Assembly: GCF_048270265.1 (NCBI RefSeq)
Contig: NZ_JBLWTD010000011.1
Span: 37,743 to 101,742 of the forward strand
DNA: 64,000 bases
Source of the DNA: Maricaulis sp048270265
Lineage (GTDB): Bacteria > Pseudomonadota > Alphaproteobacteria > Caulobacterales > Maricaulaceae
Direction of reading: 5' to 3'
Shown: positions 41,816 through 50,800 of the stretch, piece after piece
Numbering within the stretch: position 1 is the first letter of the stretch
Layout of the letters: each line of letters begins with the position of its first letter
The notes under the pieces: generated by a model
Databases searched by the model: none
Seen by the model: only the letters and a program-made list of their open reading frames with translations
What the model was told of the DNA's origin: nothing
Translations under genes and position numbers: made by a program

Positions 41816-44092
41816 ATGGGCGATAATTTCGATCCTGATGCCGGTCATATCATCGAGGAACCCTTCGATGAGGCGCTGTCCAAGCGCTATCTGGCCTATG
41901 CCCTGTCGACGATCACCCAGCGGGCCCTGCCTGATGCCCGCGACGGTCTGAAGCCGGTCCACCGGCGGCTCTTGCACGCGATGCGCGAGCTGAAGCTGAA
42001 CCCGGATTCGGCGTTCAAGAAATCGGCCCGCATCGTCGGTGATGTAATCGGTAAATATCACCCCCATGGTGACCAGTCGGTCTATGAGGCGCTGGTGCGT
42101 CTGGCCCAGGATTTTGCCTCGCGCTATCCGCTGGTCGAGGGTCAGGGCAATTTCGGCAATATTGACGGCGATAGCGCCGCCGCCATGCGTTATACCGAGA
42201 CCCGCCTGACCAAGGCGGCCGAGCTCCTCCTGCAGGATATCGAGCACGGCACGGTCGATTTCGAGGAGACCTATGACGGCTCCGAACGCGAACCGCTCGT
42301 CCTGCCAGGCGCTTTCCCGAACCTGCTCGCCAATGGCTCGACCGGCATCGCCGTCGGCATGGCGACCTCGATCCCGCCGCACAATGCTTACGAGCTGTGC
42401 CGCGCTGCGCGGCATCTGATCAAGAAGCCCGACGCGGAAACTGTCGACCTGCTGAAATTCGTGAAGGGTCCCGACCTGCCGACCGGCGGCATCATCGTCG
42501 AGCCGGAAGCGGCGATCCGCGAGGCCTATGAGACCGGGCGCGGTGGTTTCCGGGTGCGGGCAAAATGGGAGATCGAGGATGTCGGGCGCGGCATGTGGCG
42601 CATCGTCATCACCGAAATTCCGTATCTGGTGCAGAAATCCAAACTGGTCGAGCGCATTGCCCTGATGATGGAGGCCAAGCGCCTGCCGCTGCTCGAAGAC
42701 GTGCTCGACGAGAGCGCCGAGGATATCCGCCTCGTGCTGGAGCCGAAGAGCAAGCTGGTTGATCCGGAACTCCTGATGGAGTCGGTGTTCAAGCTGACCG
42801 ATCTGGAAAACCGTTTCCCGCTCAATCTCAATGTGCTCGATCCGACCGGCACGCCGCGGGTGATGAGCCTGAAGGATGCGCTCAAGATCTGGGTCGAGCA
42901 CCGGCGCGAGGTCGTCGTGCGACGGGCCGAGACGCGGCTGGCCAAGGTCGAGGACCGGCTGGAAGTGCTGGCCGGCTATCTCATCGTCTATGCCGATCTG
43001 GACGAGGTGATCCGCATCATCCGCTTCGAGGACAAGCCCAAAGACAAGCTGATGTCGACCTTCGAGCTGTCGGAACGGCAGGCCGAAGCCATTCTCAACA
43101 TGCGGCTGCGCAGCTTGCGCAAGCTGGAAGAGCTGGAAATCCGCAAGGAAGACGACAATCTGCGCGGCGAACGCCAGAGCCTGGCCGACCTGATCGCCTC
43201 GACCGAGCTGCAATGGGCCAAGGTCGATGGCGAGATCGCCGAGGTCGAGAAATTCTACGGCCCGAAGACCGCGATCGGTGCCCGCCGCACCGTGTTCGCC
43301 GATGCACCGCTGGTCGCTGCCGAGACCTCGATCGAGGCCTTCATCGTGCGCGAACCGATCACGGCCGTGCTCTCCGAGCGTGGTTGGGTGAGGGCGCTCA
43401 AGGGGCACAGCTCCGACGTCACCGAGCTGAAATTCAAGGAAGGCGACCGCTCTGCCTTCGCCGTCAAATGCGAGACCACCGACAAGCTGTTGATGTTCGC
43501 CACGGACGGAAAATTCTACACGCTCGACGCCAACAAGCTGCCCGGTGGCCGCGGCCATGGCGAGCCGGTGCGCCTGCATGTCGATCTGCCTGATGATGCC
43601 GCCCCGATCGGCCTGTTCAAATATGATCCCGAACGCACGCTGCTGATCGCCTCGGGCGAGGGGCATGGTTTCCGCGTCGAGGAGAAGGACTGCATGGCGG
43701 CCAAGAAGGGCGGCAAACAGATCCTCAACCTGGTCGAGGGCGACGAGGCCCTGTTGTGTATTCCGGCCATGGGCGACCAGGTCGCGGTGATCGGCGAGAA
43801 CAAGAAAATGCTGGTCTTCCCGCTCGAGGAGATCTCGGTGATGACGCGCGGCAAGGGCGTGCGCCTGCTGGGCGGCAAGGGGGCCCGGGTGGCCGATGTC
43901 ATGGTGTTCAGCGCCGAGGAGGGCCTCAGCTGGCTCGACGGCGCCGGCCGCCGTCACGCGCTCGACGACTGGAAGATGTGGTGCGGCAAGCGCGCCCAGG
44001 CGGGCAAGATGGCGCCGCGCGGTTTCCCGCGCAGCCTGCGCTTTGCACCGCGCGGCTCGGAATTCCTCGCTTCACAGGCGAAAGCTGAATAA
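41816..44092 (+). CDS. parC: DNA topoisomerase IV subunit A
   Basis: 758 residues. It cuts and rejoins DNA to unlink daughter chromosomes, with ParE. The catalytic tyrosine is Tyr126 in AAMRYTETRL; DGLKPVHRRLLHAM and GKYHPHGDQS are conserved. The C-terminal domain has degenerate beta-pinwheel repeats (for example GKGVRLLGGKG). The length and the lack of complete GyrA boxes favour ParC over GyrA. At the position of E. coli Ser80 (quinolone-determining region) it has Gln87, while Glu91 matches Glu84. A TATACT hexamer at about 41782 could be its -10 element. Confidence 0.92.
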   Translation: MGDNFDPDAGHIIEEPFDEALSKRYLAYALSTITQRALPDARDGLKPVHRRLLHAMRELKLNPDSAFKKSARIVGDVIGKYHPHGDQSVYEALVRLAQDFASRYPLVEGQGNFGNIDGDSAAAMRYTETRLTKAAELLLQDIEHGTVDFEETYDGSEREPLVLPGAFPNLLANGSTGIAVGMATSIPPHNAYELCRAARHLIKKPDAETVDLLKFVKGPDLPTGGIIVEPEAAIREAYETGRGGFRVRAKWEIEDVGRGMWRIVITEIPYLVQKSKLVERIALMMEAKRLPLLEDVLDESAEDIRLVLEPKSKLVDPELLMESVFKLTDLENRFPLNLNVLDPTGTPRVMSLKDALKIWVEHRREVVVRRAETRLAKVEDRLEVLAGYLIVYADLDEVIRIIRFEDKPKDKLMSTFELSERQAEAILNMRLRSLRKLEELEIRKEDDNLRGERQSLADLIASTELQWAKVDGEIAEVEKFYGPKTAIGARRTVFADAPLVAAETSIEAFIVREPITAVLSERGWVRALKGHSSDVTELKFKEGDRSAFAVKCETTDKLLMFATDGKFYTLDANKLPGGRGHGEPVRLHVDLPDDAAPIGLFKYDPERTLLIASGEGHGFRVEEKDCMAAKKGGKQILNLVEGDEALLCIPAMGDQVAVIGENKKMLVFPLEEISVMTRGKGVRLLGGKGARVADVMVFSAEEGLSWLDGAGRRHALDDWKMWCGKRAQAGKMAPRGFPRSLRFAPRGSEFLASQAKAE

Positions 44093-44146
44093 ATAGATTA
44101 GCGTATTGCGATTTTGGCCCATCTGGCCTGCCCGGGAGAATAAAGC

Positions 44147-44698
44147 ATGGACTCGTCACTCATCATTTTTATCGTCGTCCTCGTTGTCGGCTTCATCCTG
44201 GTCGGTATCTACAACCGCCTTGTCGCCCTGCGGCAGACCTGCAACCAGGCCTGGGGCGATGTCGATGTCCAGCTCAAGCAGCGCCATGACGTCATTCCCA
44301 ACCTGGTCGAGACCGTGAAGGGCTATGCCACCCACGAGACCGATACGCTGGAAAACGTCATCAAGGCCCGCCAGGCCGCGATTGTTGCGCCGAATGTGAA
44401 AGAGCTCGCCGGTGCGGAAAACATGCTCTCCGGCGCCCTGCGTCAGCTGTTCGCCCTGTCGGAAAGCTATCCGGACCTGAAGGCCAACCAGAACTTCATG
44501 CAGCTGCAGAGCGAATTGTCGGACCTGGAAAACAAGATCGCCGCCGCGCGCCGCTTCTTCAACAATGCCGTCGCCGAATTCAACACCGCGATCGAGCAAT
44601 TCCCGGCGGTGCTGATGGCGAACATGTTCGGCTTTTCCAAGCGTGACTTCTTCGAAGTCGCCGAGGCCGAGCGTGCGGCACCCCAGGTCAAGTTCTAG
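44147..44698 (+). CDS. lemA: LemA family protein
   Basis: 183 residues. One N-terminal membrane helix (SLIIFIVVLVVGFILVGIYN) is followed by the alpha-helical LemA domain: NRLVALRQTCNQAWGDVDVQ, QRHDVIPNLVETVKGYA, and RRFFNNAVAEFNTAIEQFP near the end, with FGF. Members are membrane-anchored and often stand beside an HtpX-like protease, as here 12 bases downstream. The molecular function is not established. Confidence 0.93.
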   Translation: MDSSLIIFIVVLVVGFILVGIYNRLVALRQTCNQAWGDVDVQLKQRHDVIPNLVETVKGYATHETDTLENVIKARQAAIVAPNVKELAGAENMLSGALRQLFALSESYPDLKANQNFMQLQSELSDLENKIAAARRFFNNAVAEFNTAIEQFPAVLMANMFGFSKRDFFEVAEAERAAPQVKF

Positions 44699-44709
44699 GA
44701 TCCTATCCC

Positions 44710-45753
44710 ATGATGTTCGGGGCGGCAGGACTTCGCACCCATATCTGGAACAATAACCTCAAATCCATCCTGCTGCTGGCTGGCTTCCCGGTCCTGCTGA
44801 CCCTGATCGGCTACGCCATCGCGCTCCTCGTGATCGCGATGACCGGGGAAGCCAGCTACATGACGGGCAAGGGCTATTACGGCGAGGCGACGCTCGGCCA
44901 GTCGATGATGGCGGCGGTCCATATCCTGCCTGAGATCGCCGTCTGGGCCCTGATCGGGGCGGGCATCTGGTTCATCATCGCCTGGTTCGGGCATCAGGCG
45001 ATGATCAATGCGGCCACCGGCGCCAGTTCCGTCACCCGCAAGGATGAGCCGCGCCTCTACAACCTGCTTGAAAACCTGTGCATTTCCCGCGGCATGTCGG
45101 TGCCGAAAATGGCGATCATCGAAACGCCCGGCCTCAATGCCTATGCGTCCGGCCTCACCGAGGGCAATTACACCGTCACCGTCACGCGCGGGCTGATGCA
45201 GACCCTCAATGATGCCGAGCTGGAAGCCGTGCTGGCCCACGAGCTCTCCCATATCCGCCACAAGGATGTGCGCCTGCTGGTGATCGCCATCATCTTCGTC
45301 GGGATTATCTCATTCGCCGGCGAGATCGCCTTTCGCGGCATGCTGCATGGCGGCCTGCGCGCCAGCAGTCAGCTCGGCTCGCGCCGTGGCGGCGGCTCGC
45401 GCAATGGCGGCGCTTTGATCTTCATCGCCCTGGCCTGTATCGCCATCGCCTATATCCTGGCCATTCTGATCCGCTTTTCCCTGTCGCGCCGGCGCGAATA
45501 CATGGCCGATGCCGGCGCCGTCGAACTGACGCGCAATCCCGATGCCATGATCTCGGCCCTGATGAAAATCTCCGGTCATTCCGAGGTTGGCGACGCGCCC
45601 GACGAGGTCCGCGAAATGTTCATCGAGAACCCGCATACGGGTTTCATGGGCGTGTTCGCGACGCACCCGCCGATCGAGAAGCGCATCGAGGCGCTGGTGG
45701 AGTTTGGCGGCGGCAAGCTGCCGCAGCGCATGTCGAGCGTGCCGCAGGTGTGA
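44710..45753 (+). CDS. HtpX-like M48 membrane metalloprotease
   Basis: 347 residues. Four membrane helices (about 20-43, 76-95, 190-210, 236-256) and the zinc motif HELSH (His177, Glu178, His181) with the third ligand expected in RREYMADAGAVELT. This is the M48B/HtpX pattern, used for quality control of inner-membrane proteins. A glycine/serine-rich loop (RGGGSRNGG) interrupts the second half. Two tandem ATGs (44710, 44713) are possible. It follows lemA at 12 bases, a conserved pairing, so the two likely work together. Confidence 0.9.
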   Translation: MMFGAAGLRTHIWNNNLKSILLLAGFPVLLTLIGYAIALLVIAMTGEASYMTGKGYYGEATLGQSMMAAVHILPEIAVWALIGAGIWFIIAWFGHQAMINAATGASSVTRKDEPRLYNLLENLCISRGMSVPKMAIIETPGLNAYASGLTEGNYTVTVTRGLMQTLNDAELEAVLAHELSHIRHKDVRLLVIAIIFVGIISFAGEIAFRGMLHGGLRASSQLGSRRGGGSRNGGALIFIALACIAIAYILAILIRFSLSRRREYMADAGAVELTRNPDAMISALMKISGHSEVGDAPDEVREMFIENPHTGFMGVFATHPPIEKRIEALVEFGGGKLPQRMSSVPQV

Positions 45754-45813
45754 GGGGGCAACCGGCCGGGGCAGTGATGCCTCCCGCCTGCCGCGACGCT
45801 ACCCTCGCCTGGC

Positions 45814-46173
45814 CTATTGCCGAAACAGGCAGAGTTTGTTTTTGTCCAGATCTCTCACATAGGCAGAGAAAAAGGGACCACGCTGATTGGGCTCACCCTC
45901 ACAGCTGCCCCCGAGCTCAATCGCCAGTTTGTGCAGCCGCCGGACTTCCTCGTCGGACCCGACATCGAGTCCGAGCATTGTGCCATTACCGGGGGTCGCG
46001 GGCGCTTCGTTGAAGGGCAGGGCGACGGCGAATGCGAAGTCCGGGCCGAGCCAGTAGGTCATCCGCCCCTGCGGCAAGGCCGGCGCTACATCGGTTTGTG
46101 CGAACAGGACGTCGTAGAATTTCGTCGCTGCTTCCATATTGTTCGTACCAATGACGAAGTAACTCATTTTCAT
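45814..46173 (-). CDS. VOC-superfamily (glyoxalase-like) protein
   Basis: 119 residues. A two-module beta-alpha-beta-beta-beta fold as in glyoxalase/bleomycin-resistance proteins: FVIGTNNMEAATKFYDVLFA at the start, then GTMLGLDVGSDEEVRRLHKL, and FFSAYVRDLDKNKLCLF at the end. Several members bind a divalent metal and act on small electrophiles. AGGAG lies eight bases before the ATG at 46173. It is divergent from the WYL regulator at 46262, which probably controls it. Confidence 0.8.
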   Translation of the reverse strand: MKMSYFVIGTNNMEAATKFYDVLFAQTDVAPALPQGRMTYWLGPDFAFAVALPFNEAPATPGNGTMLGLDVGSDEEVRRLHKLAIELGGSCEGEPNQRGPFFSAYVRDLDKNKLCLFRQ

Positions 46174-46261
46174 CTGTATCTCTCCTGCAGGCCCAGGCTG
46201 ACTTGCCTGGTGACCAATCCAGGATATCGACAAATGCGACATTTAATGTCCTATTTGTTTC

Positions 46262-46996
46262 ATGGCGGGCAGCAAATCGATCGACAGGCTCAGGCGGCTG
46301 GAGCTGCTGGCAGCGCGGCTGAAGCAGGATGAGTTCTGTACTGTGAAGGGTTTGGCCTCCGAGATGGGGGTCAGCGAGCGCACGATCACACGCGACCTGT
46401 TTTTGATGCGCGAGCAGGGCCTGCCGATCGACGCAGATCGCGGCCGTGGTGGTGGCGTGCGGCTGGATCGCAATTGGGGCGTCGGCCGCCTGAACCTGGC
46501 CTATCCGGAAGCCGTTGATCTGCTTATCAGCATCGAGGTCGCGCAGAAGATGGATTCGCCGCTGTTCCTCGCCAATCTGGCGTCGGTCCGGCGCCAGCTG
46601 GTGGCCTCCTTTTCGCCGGAGAAACGCAATAGGGTGAACCGTCTGAAATCCCGGATCCTGATCGGAGCCACGGCCTCAACCTATGTCCAGGCCGGTGTCG
46701 CCTCTCCGCCGAGGCGCCTGGTCCAGACGCTGCACCAGGCGTTTATCGATCAGGAGGTGCTGTCGATTCACTATCAGAGGGAAGATGGCGCGACTTCGGA
46801 GCGTCAGATCGAGCCGCACTATTTTCTGCTCAAATACCCTGTCTGGTACATCATCGCCATGGATCGTCTCCGGGATGGGCCGCGCACCTTCCGGTGCGAC
46901 CGCATCTCCCGCGCCGCGTTGACCGGGGCGTCATTCAGCCTGTTGCCGAAGGAGGCTTTCGCGCAATCCCTGGAAGGGGATGATCTTCTGCTTTGA
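46262..46996 (+). CDS. HTH/WYL-domain transcriptional regulator (YafY-like)
   Basis: 244 residues. The N-terminal DeoR/HTH_11 winged helix (RRLELLAARLKQDEF, then GVSERTITRDLFLMREQGLP) is followed by a WYL-type domain (LSIHYQREDG, ERQIEPHYFLLKYPVWYIIA). Such regulators sense ligands, nucleotides or ssDNA in known cases; the ligand here is unknown. It diverges from the VOC gene across about 90 bases, and autoregulation with that gene is the simple reading. Confidence 0.85.
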   Translation: MAGSKSIDRLRRLELLAARLKQDEFCTVKGLASEMGVSERTITRDLFLMREQGLPIDADRGRGGGVRLDRNWGVGRLNLAYPEAVDLLISIEVAQKMDSPLFLANLASVRRQLVASFSPEKRNRVNRLKSRILIGATASTYVQAGVASPPRRLVQTLHQAFIDQEVLSIHYQREDGATSERQIEPHYFLLKYPVWYIIAMDRLRDGPRTFRCDRISRAALTGASFSLLPKEAFAQSLEGDDLLL

Positions 46997-47029
46997 ACCG
47001 GCCCCAACCGTTCGACGCACCGGGGGAAT

Positions 47030-48142
47030 CTAGACCGCATCCTCGCTGTCTGCCGCTTCTTCCGTTTCCTCCACCTCCTCCTCCAGCAGCCCCGCAAAGG
47101 CCTCGCGGAAGATAAACCAGACCGAGGTGAAGAGCGCCGCGATCACCGGGCCGAGGATGATCCCGACGGCGCCGAACAGGCCGAGCCCGCCCAGGGTCGA
47201 GATCAACACCATCAGGTCTGACATTTTCGCGTCCTTGCCGACCAGGGCCGGCCGCAGGATATTGTCCGAGGTCGAGACCACGACGGCGCCCCAGACGGCC
47301 AGCGCGATGCCGGCAATGGGGTGACCCGAGGCGATGAGCCAGATCGCGGCGGGGCCCCAGATCAGGGGCGGGCCGATCATCGGGATGATAGAGAGCAGGG
47401 TGGCGACGGCCGCCCAGAAGATCGCGCCGGGCACACCGGCGGCGAACAGGCCGATCCCGGTCAGCGAACCTTGCACCAGCGCGATCAGGAAGGAGCCCTT
47501 CACCGTGGCGCGGATGGTGGAGATGGCGCGCTCGGCGAGCATTTCGCGATCTTCGCGCACCATCGGGATCAGGGCGACGGCCTTGCGGCCGGTCTCGCGC
47601 CCGGTCAGCAGGAAGAAGAACAGCGCATAGATCAGGATGAAGAGATTGAGCGCCGCGATCAGCACGCCGCCGGTGCCGGCCCGCAGGCTGGAGACGAGAA
47701 TGCGTCCGACTGATCCGGCCAGCGATCCGATCTGGGTCGCGATTGTGGCCTGATACTGGATCATCTCATCGCGGAACGGCAGCCAGGCCGGCAGGCTGTC
47801 GAGCCCGTTCTCGCGGATCAGCGCCACCTGCTCCTGCACCCAGGGCGTCACCATGCCGGTCACTTCAATCGCCTGCTCCGCGACAACGCCCAGCAGGATG
47901 GAGGCGGGGATCACAAAGGCCAGCACCGAGCCGGTCACAAGCAGCCCGGCGGCGATCCCCTTGCGCCCGCCCAGCTTGGCACTGAGCCAGTCCTGCGGCG
48001 CCTGCAGGAAGAGCGTCAGCACCGCGGCGAGGAAGAGGGCCGCGAGATAATCGCGGATCATCCACAGGAAGATCCAGGAGACGACAAGTGCGAGGACGAT
48101 GATGAAGCCGCGCTCGAGGGCGATTTTACGGATCGGGGTCAT
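47030..48142 (-). CDS. AI-2E-family transporter
   Basis: 370 residues with about seven hydrophobic segments and the family pattern: paired helices at the N-terminus, a large amphipathic region (VTPWVQEQVALIRENGLDSL), and the conserved block GVPGAIFWAAVATLLSIIPMIG then PLIWGPAAIWLI. The family includes E. coli TqsA and the sodium/proton exporter-like YdiK group; substrates are mostly unproven. The C-terminus is acidic (EEEVEETEEAADSEDAV). AGGAG lies five bases before the ATG. A MITE-like element begins 96 bases upstream of its start. Confidence 0.88.
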   Translation of the reverse strand: MTPIRKIALERGFIIVLALVVSWIFLWMIRDYLAALFLAAVLTLFLQAPQDWLSAKLGGRKGIAAGLLVTGSVLAFVIPASILLGVVAEQAIEVTGMVTPWVQEQVALIRENGLDSLPAWLPFRDEMIQYQATIATQIGSLAGSVGRILVSSLRAGTGGVLIAALNLFILIYALFFFLLTGRETGRKAVALIPMVREDREMLAERAISTIRATVKGSFLIALVQGSLTGIGLFAAGVPGAIFWAAVATLLSIIPMIGPPLIWGPAAIWLIASGHPIAGIALAVWGAVVVSTSDNILRPALVGKDAKMSDLMVLISTLGGLGLFGAVGIILGPVIAALFTSVWFIFREAFAGLLEEEVEETEEAADSEDAV

Positions 48143-48237
48143 GGGGGCTCCTGGGGCGTTCGAGCATTGATACTAGCTCGCAGCGGGGATTCGCCAAGGG
48201 CCGGCGAGCTCGCACACCTCTTCCCTGATATTCTCCT

Positions 48238-48372
48238 TGTCATCCCGGACGGATGCCCCGCGCAGGCGGGGCGCAGATCCGGGACCTACCCGCTGCTCCA
48301 GCTGGTTTGACGGGTAGGTCCCGGATCTACGCCCGGATCGCTGCCGCGTCCGGGCATCCGTCCGGGATGACA
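48238..48372. repeat. MITE-like nested palindrome (135 bp)
   Basis: The ends are perfect 21-bp inverted repeats (48238-48258 and 48352-48372; the left arm begins TGTCATCCCGGACGGATG). Inside lies a second perfect inverted repeat of 18 bp (48275-48292 AGATCCGGGACCTACCCG and 48311-48328). The element fills the space between the leftward dctM stop (48416) and the leftward AI-2E gene start (48142). Its TGTCATCCCGGA end is of a type common between genes in alphaproteobacteria. It could fold as an RNA hairpin and end the TRAP transcript. Confidence 0.85.
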
Positions 48373-48415
48373 AACGGGGGTGTGTTCGGGGAGGGCGTTG
48401 CGCCAGGCCCAGCCG

Positions 48416-50011
48416 CTACCCGTAGAGCCACTCTGGCAGAGCCGTCGCCAGCCACGGCAATAGCACCACCGCGCCGATCGCCAGTATCTGTATGATCACG
48501 AACGGGATCGCGCCGCGATAGATGGCGGCCGTCGTCACCGAAGGCGGGGCGACGCCGCGCAGGTAGAAGAGGGCGAAGCCGAAGGGCGGGGTGAGGAAGC
48601 TGGTCTGCAGGTTCATCGCCATCAGCACGCCCAGCCAGACCGGGTCGATCCCCATCATCAGCAGGATGGGCGCCACGATGGGCACGACCACGAAGGTGAT
48701 CTCGATGAAGTCGAGGAAGAAGCCCAGCAGGAACATGACCAGCATGACCACGGCGAGGGCGCCATACTTGCCGCCGGGAACCGCCGAGAGGGCGTGCTGG
48801 ACCACCAGGTCACCGCCGAGCTCGCGGAAGATCAGTGAGAACAGGGCCGCACCGATCAGGATCACGAACACCATGGCCGAGATATTGGCGGTCGAGGCCA
48901 TGACATCATCAAGCACGCCGGAGCGTTTCAGGCGCAGAAGGCTCAGCGCCGCGCCGATCAGGGTGATGGCAACCAGCACGAAGGCGAGCAGGTTGGCGGC
49001 GGGACCGAGGTCGGCAATGTAGAGGCGCCGCTCCGCGCCGATATTGGCGACCAGAACCAGGGCAAACAAGCCGAGCAGGGCCGCGAGGCCGGCAAAGGCC
49101 ACCAGCTGACCGGCCAGCGGGTTTCTGGCGGCGCCGGCATTGCGGGCACCGGCGATGAAGGTCGCGCCGACGGCGCCGACACCGGCGGCTTCGGTCGGAG
49201 TGGCCACGCCCGTCAGGATGGAGCCGAGCACGGCGGCCATCAGCGCCAGCGGTGGCAGCAGGGCGTGCAGCAGCTGACCCCAGTCGGTCGCGCCTTCGCT
49301 GGCCGGCGCGGCGGGCGCGTCGCCGGGGCGGAAGATCGCGATGCCGACCTGATAGAGAATATACATCCCCACCAGGATGAGCCCGGGGATGAGGGCGCCG
49401 GCGAACAAGTCGCCGACCGAGACGATGTCGGGCGAGAAAATGCCCTGCGAGCGCTGGGCTTCCTGATAGGCATTGGAGATCTGGTCGCCGAGCAGGACGA
49501 GCACGATGGAGGGCGGGATAATCTGGCCCAGCGTGCCCGAGGCGGCGATCGAGCCGGCGGCCAGCTCGGGCGAATAGCCGCGCTTGAGCATGGTCGGCAG
49601 GGACAAGAGCCCCATCGTCACCACGGTGGCGCCGACAATGCCGGTCGAGGCGGCCAGCAGTGCGCCGACGATGACGACGGAAATCCCGAGCCCGCCGCGC
49701 ATGGTGCCGAACAGCGCCCCCATGGCCTCGAGCAATTCCTCGGCGATGCGTGATTTTTCCAGCATCACGCCCATGAAGACAAACAGCGGCACGGCGACGA
49801 GGATGGAACGGTCCATCTCCATCAGATTGCCGTAGATGCGCTGCGGGAAGGCGCGCAGATGCACCGGGTCGAACAGGCCCAGGCTCATGCCCAGCAAGGC
49901 GAATCCGAGCGCCACGCCGGCCAGGGTGAAGGCGACGGGATAGCCGCGCAGCAGGGCCGCGAAGGCGGCCAGGAACATCAAAAAGGGCAGGAGTTCGATG
50001 AAGAGGCTCAT
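48416..50011 (-). CDS. TRAP transporter large membrane subunit (DctM-like)
   Basis: 531 residues, longer than the usual 430 because of about 100 extra residues in the middle (TDWGQLLHALLPPLALMAAV to LSLLRLKRSGVLDD), as in the TakM-like branch. About 13-14 hydrophobic segments; conserved parts include VPLFVFMGVMLEKSRIAEELL and STGIVGATVVTMGLLSLP. Later come PPSIVLVLLGDQI and QTSFLTPPFGFALFYLRG. It forms the sodium-driven channel for organic acids with DctQ and DctP. The ATG at 50011 begins right after the dctQ stop (GGAG upstream). It is the last gene of dctP-dctQ-dctM. Confidence 0.9.
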   Translation of the reverse strand: MSLFIELLPFLMFLAAFAALLRGYPVAFTLAGVALGFALLGMSLGLFDPVHLRAFPQRIYGNLMEMDRSILVAVPLFVFMGVMLEKSRIAEELLEAMGALFGTMRGGLGISVVIVGALLAASTGIVGATVVTMGLLSLPTMLKRGYSPELAAGSIAASGTLGQIIPPSIVLVLLGDQISNAYQEAQRSQGIFSPDIVSVGDLFAGALIPGLILVGMYILYQVGIAIFRPGDAPAAPASEGATDWGQLLHALLPPLALMAAVLGSILTGVATPTEAAGVGAVGATFIAGARNAGAARNPLAGQLVAFAGLAALLGLFALVLVANIGAERRLYIADLGPAANLLAFVLVAITLIGAALSLLRLKRSGVLDDVMASTANISAMVFVILIGAALFSLIFRELGGDLVVQHALSAVPGGKYGALAVVMLVMFLLGFFLDFIEITFVVVPIVAPILLMMGIDPVWLGVLMAMNLQTSFLTPPFGFALFYLRGVAPPSVTTAAIYRGAIPFVIIQILAIGAVVLLPWLATALPEWLYG

Positions 50012-50012
50012 C

Positions 50013-50795
50013 CTAGATCTCCCCTGCGCTGGCATTGGCCGGCGTCGCCGGCGCCTGTTCGCCCGATATCGTGAGGGCGGCGCGGGCGGCCATCGAGATG
50101 CCTTGCAGGATCATCAGGACGGCAAACAGAGGGATGGCGGTCTTCAGCGCGAACACCAGCGGCAGGCCGTCAGCCTCGCGCGAGCGCTCCAGGATGCGCC
50201 AAGTGGAGTTCATATAGCCGGTCGAGCTCCACAGGATGAGCGCGCTGGTCGGGATCAGGGCGAGATAGGTGCCCAGCAGATCGACCCAGGCTTTGCCGCG
50301 CGCGTTCATTTTCGAGTAGAAAATATCGACCCGGACATGGCCATCGCTGAGCAGGGTCGAGGCGGAGGCGAGCAGGAAGAGCAGGGCGTGCATGTAGATC
50401 ACGCTCTCGGCCAGCTTGGTGGAGGCATAGCCGAACACATAGCGCTGCACGACGACAGTCGCGGTGGCGATCACCAGGCCGAGGGCAAACCAGCGCGCCG
50501 CGCCGCCCAGGCTTAGATTAATGGTGTCGATGATGGCGATGGCGCGGCGCAGGCCGCCGGTGAGGGCGGCGGGCAGGGCCATGAAGCGCCCGGCCAGGGC
50601 GGCCAGAAACGGGATCAGGAGCAGGGGCCAGCCAAACTGGCCGAGCTTTCCGAGCACGCCGCCGATCGCCTGGGCGGTGGTCGCGAGATGCGCTCCCGAC
50701 CAGGCCGCAACGCCGCCGCCGGTCACGATATCGCCCACCGTCAACGCCAGCGCCGCGGCGCCAGCCACCAGGATCAGTCCATCCCCCTGCCGCAT
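50013..50795 (-). CDS. TRAP transporter small membrane subunit (DctQ-like)
   Basis: 260 residues. The last 160 are a four-helix DctQ domain (ALGLVIATATVVVQRYVFGYAS, LLSDGHVRVDIFY, LALIPTSALILWSSTGYM, PLFAVLMILQGISMAA). About 85 additional N-terminal residues with two hydrophobic helices precede it, which many stand-alone DctQ proteins lack. Spacing is one base to dctM and five bases from dctP, so the three form one operon. The substrate cannot be read from this subunit. Confidence 0.88.
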   Translation of the reverse strand: MRQGDGLILVAGAAALALTVGDIVTGGGVAAWSGAHLATTAQAIGGVLGKLGQFGWPLLLIPFLAALAGRFMALPAALTGGLRRAIAIIDTINLSLGGAARWFALGLVIATATVVVQRYVFGYASTKLAESVIYMHALLFLLASASTLLSDGHVRVDIFYSKMNARGKAWVDLLGTYLALIPTSALILWSSTGYMNSTWRILERSREADGLPLVFALKTAIPLFAVLMILQGISMAARAALTISGEQAPATPANASAGEI

Positions 50796-50800
50796 GATGA

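Noticed and set aside
41780..43957. A 725-codon open frame on the minus strand opposite parC
   Set aside because: It lies wholly antisense to a clear ParC and its translation is His/Gln-rich without recognisable domains.
48238..48372. A CRISPR-like repeat pattern
   Set aside because: There are only nested inverted repeats, with no series of direct repeats with unique spacers and no cas genes.
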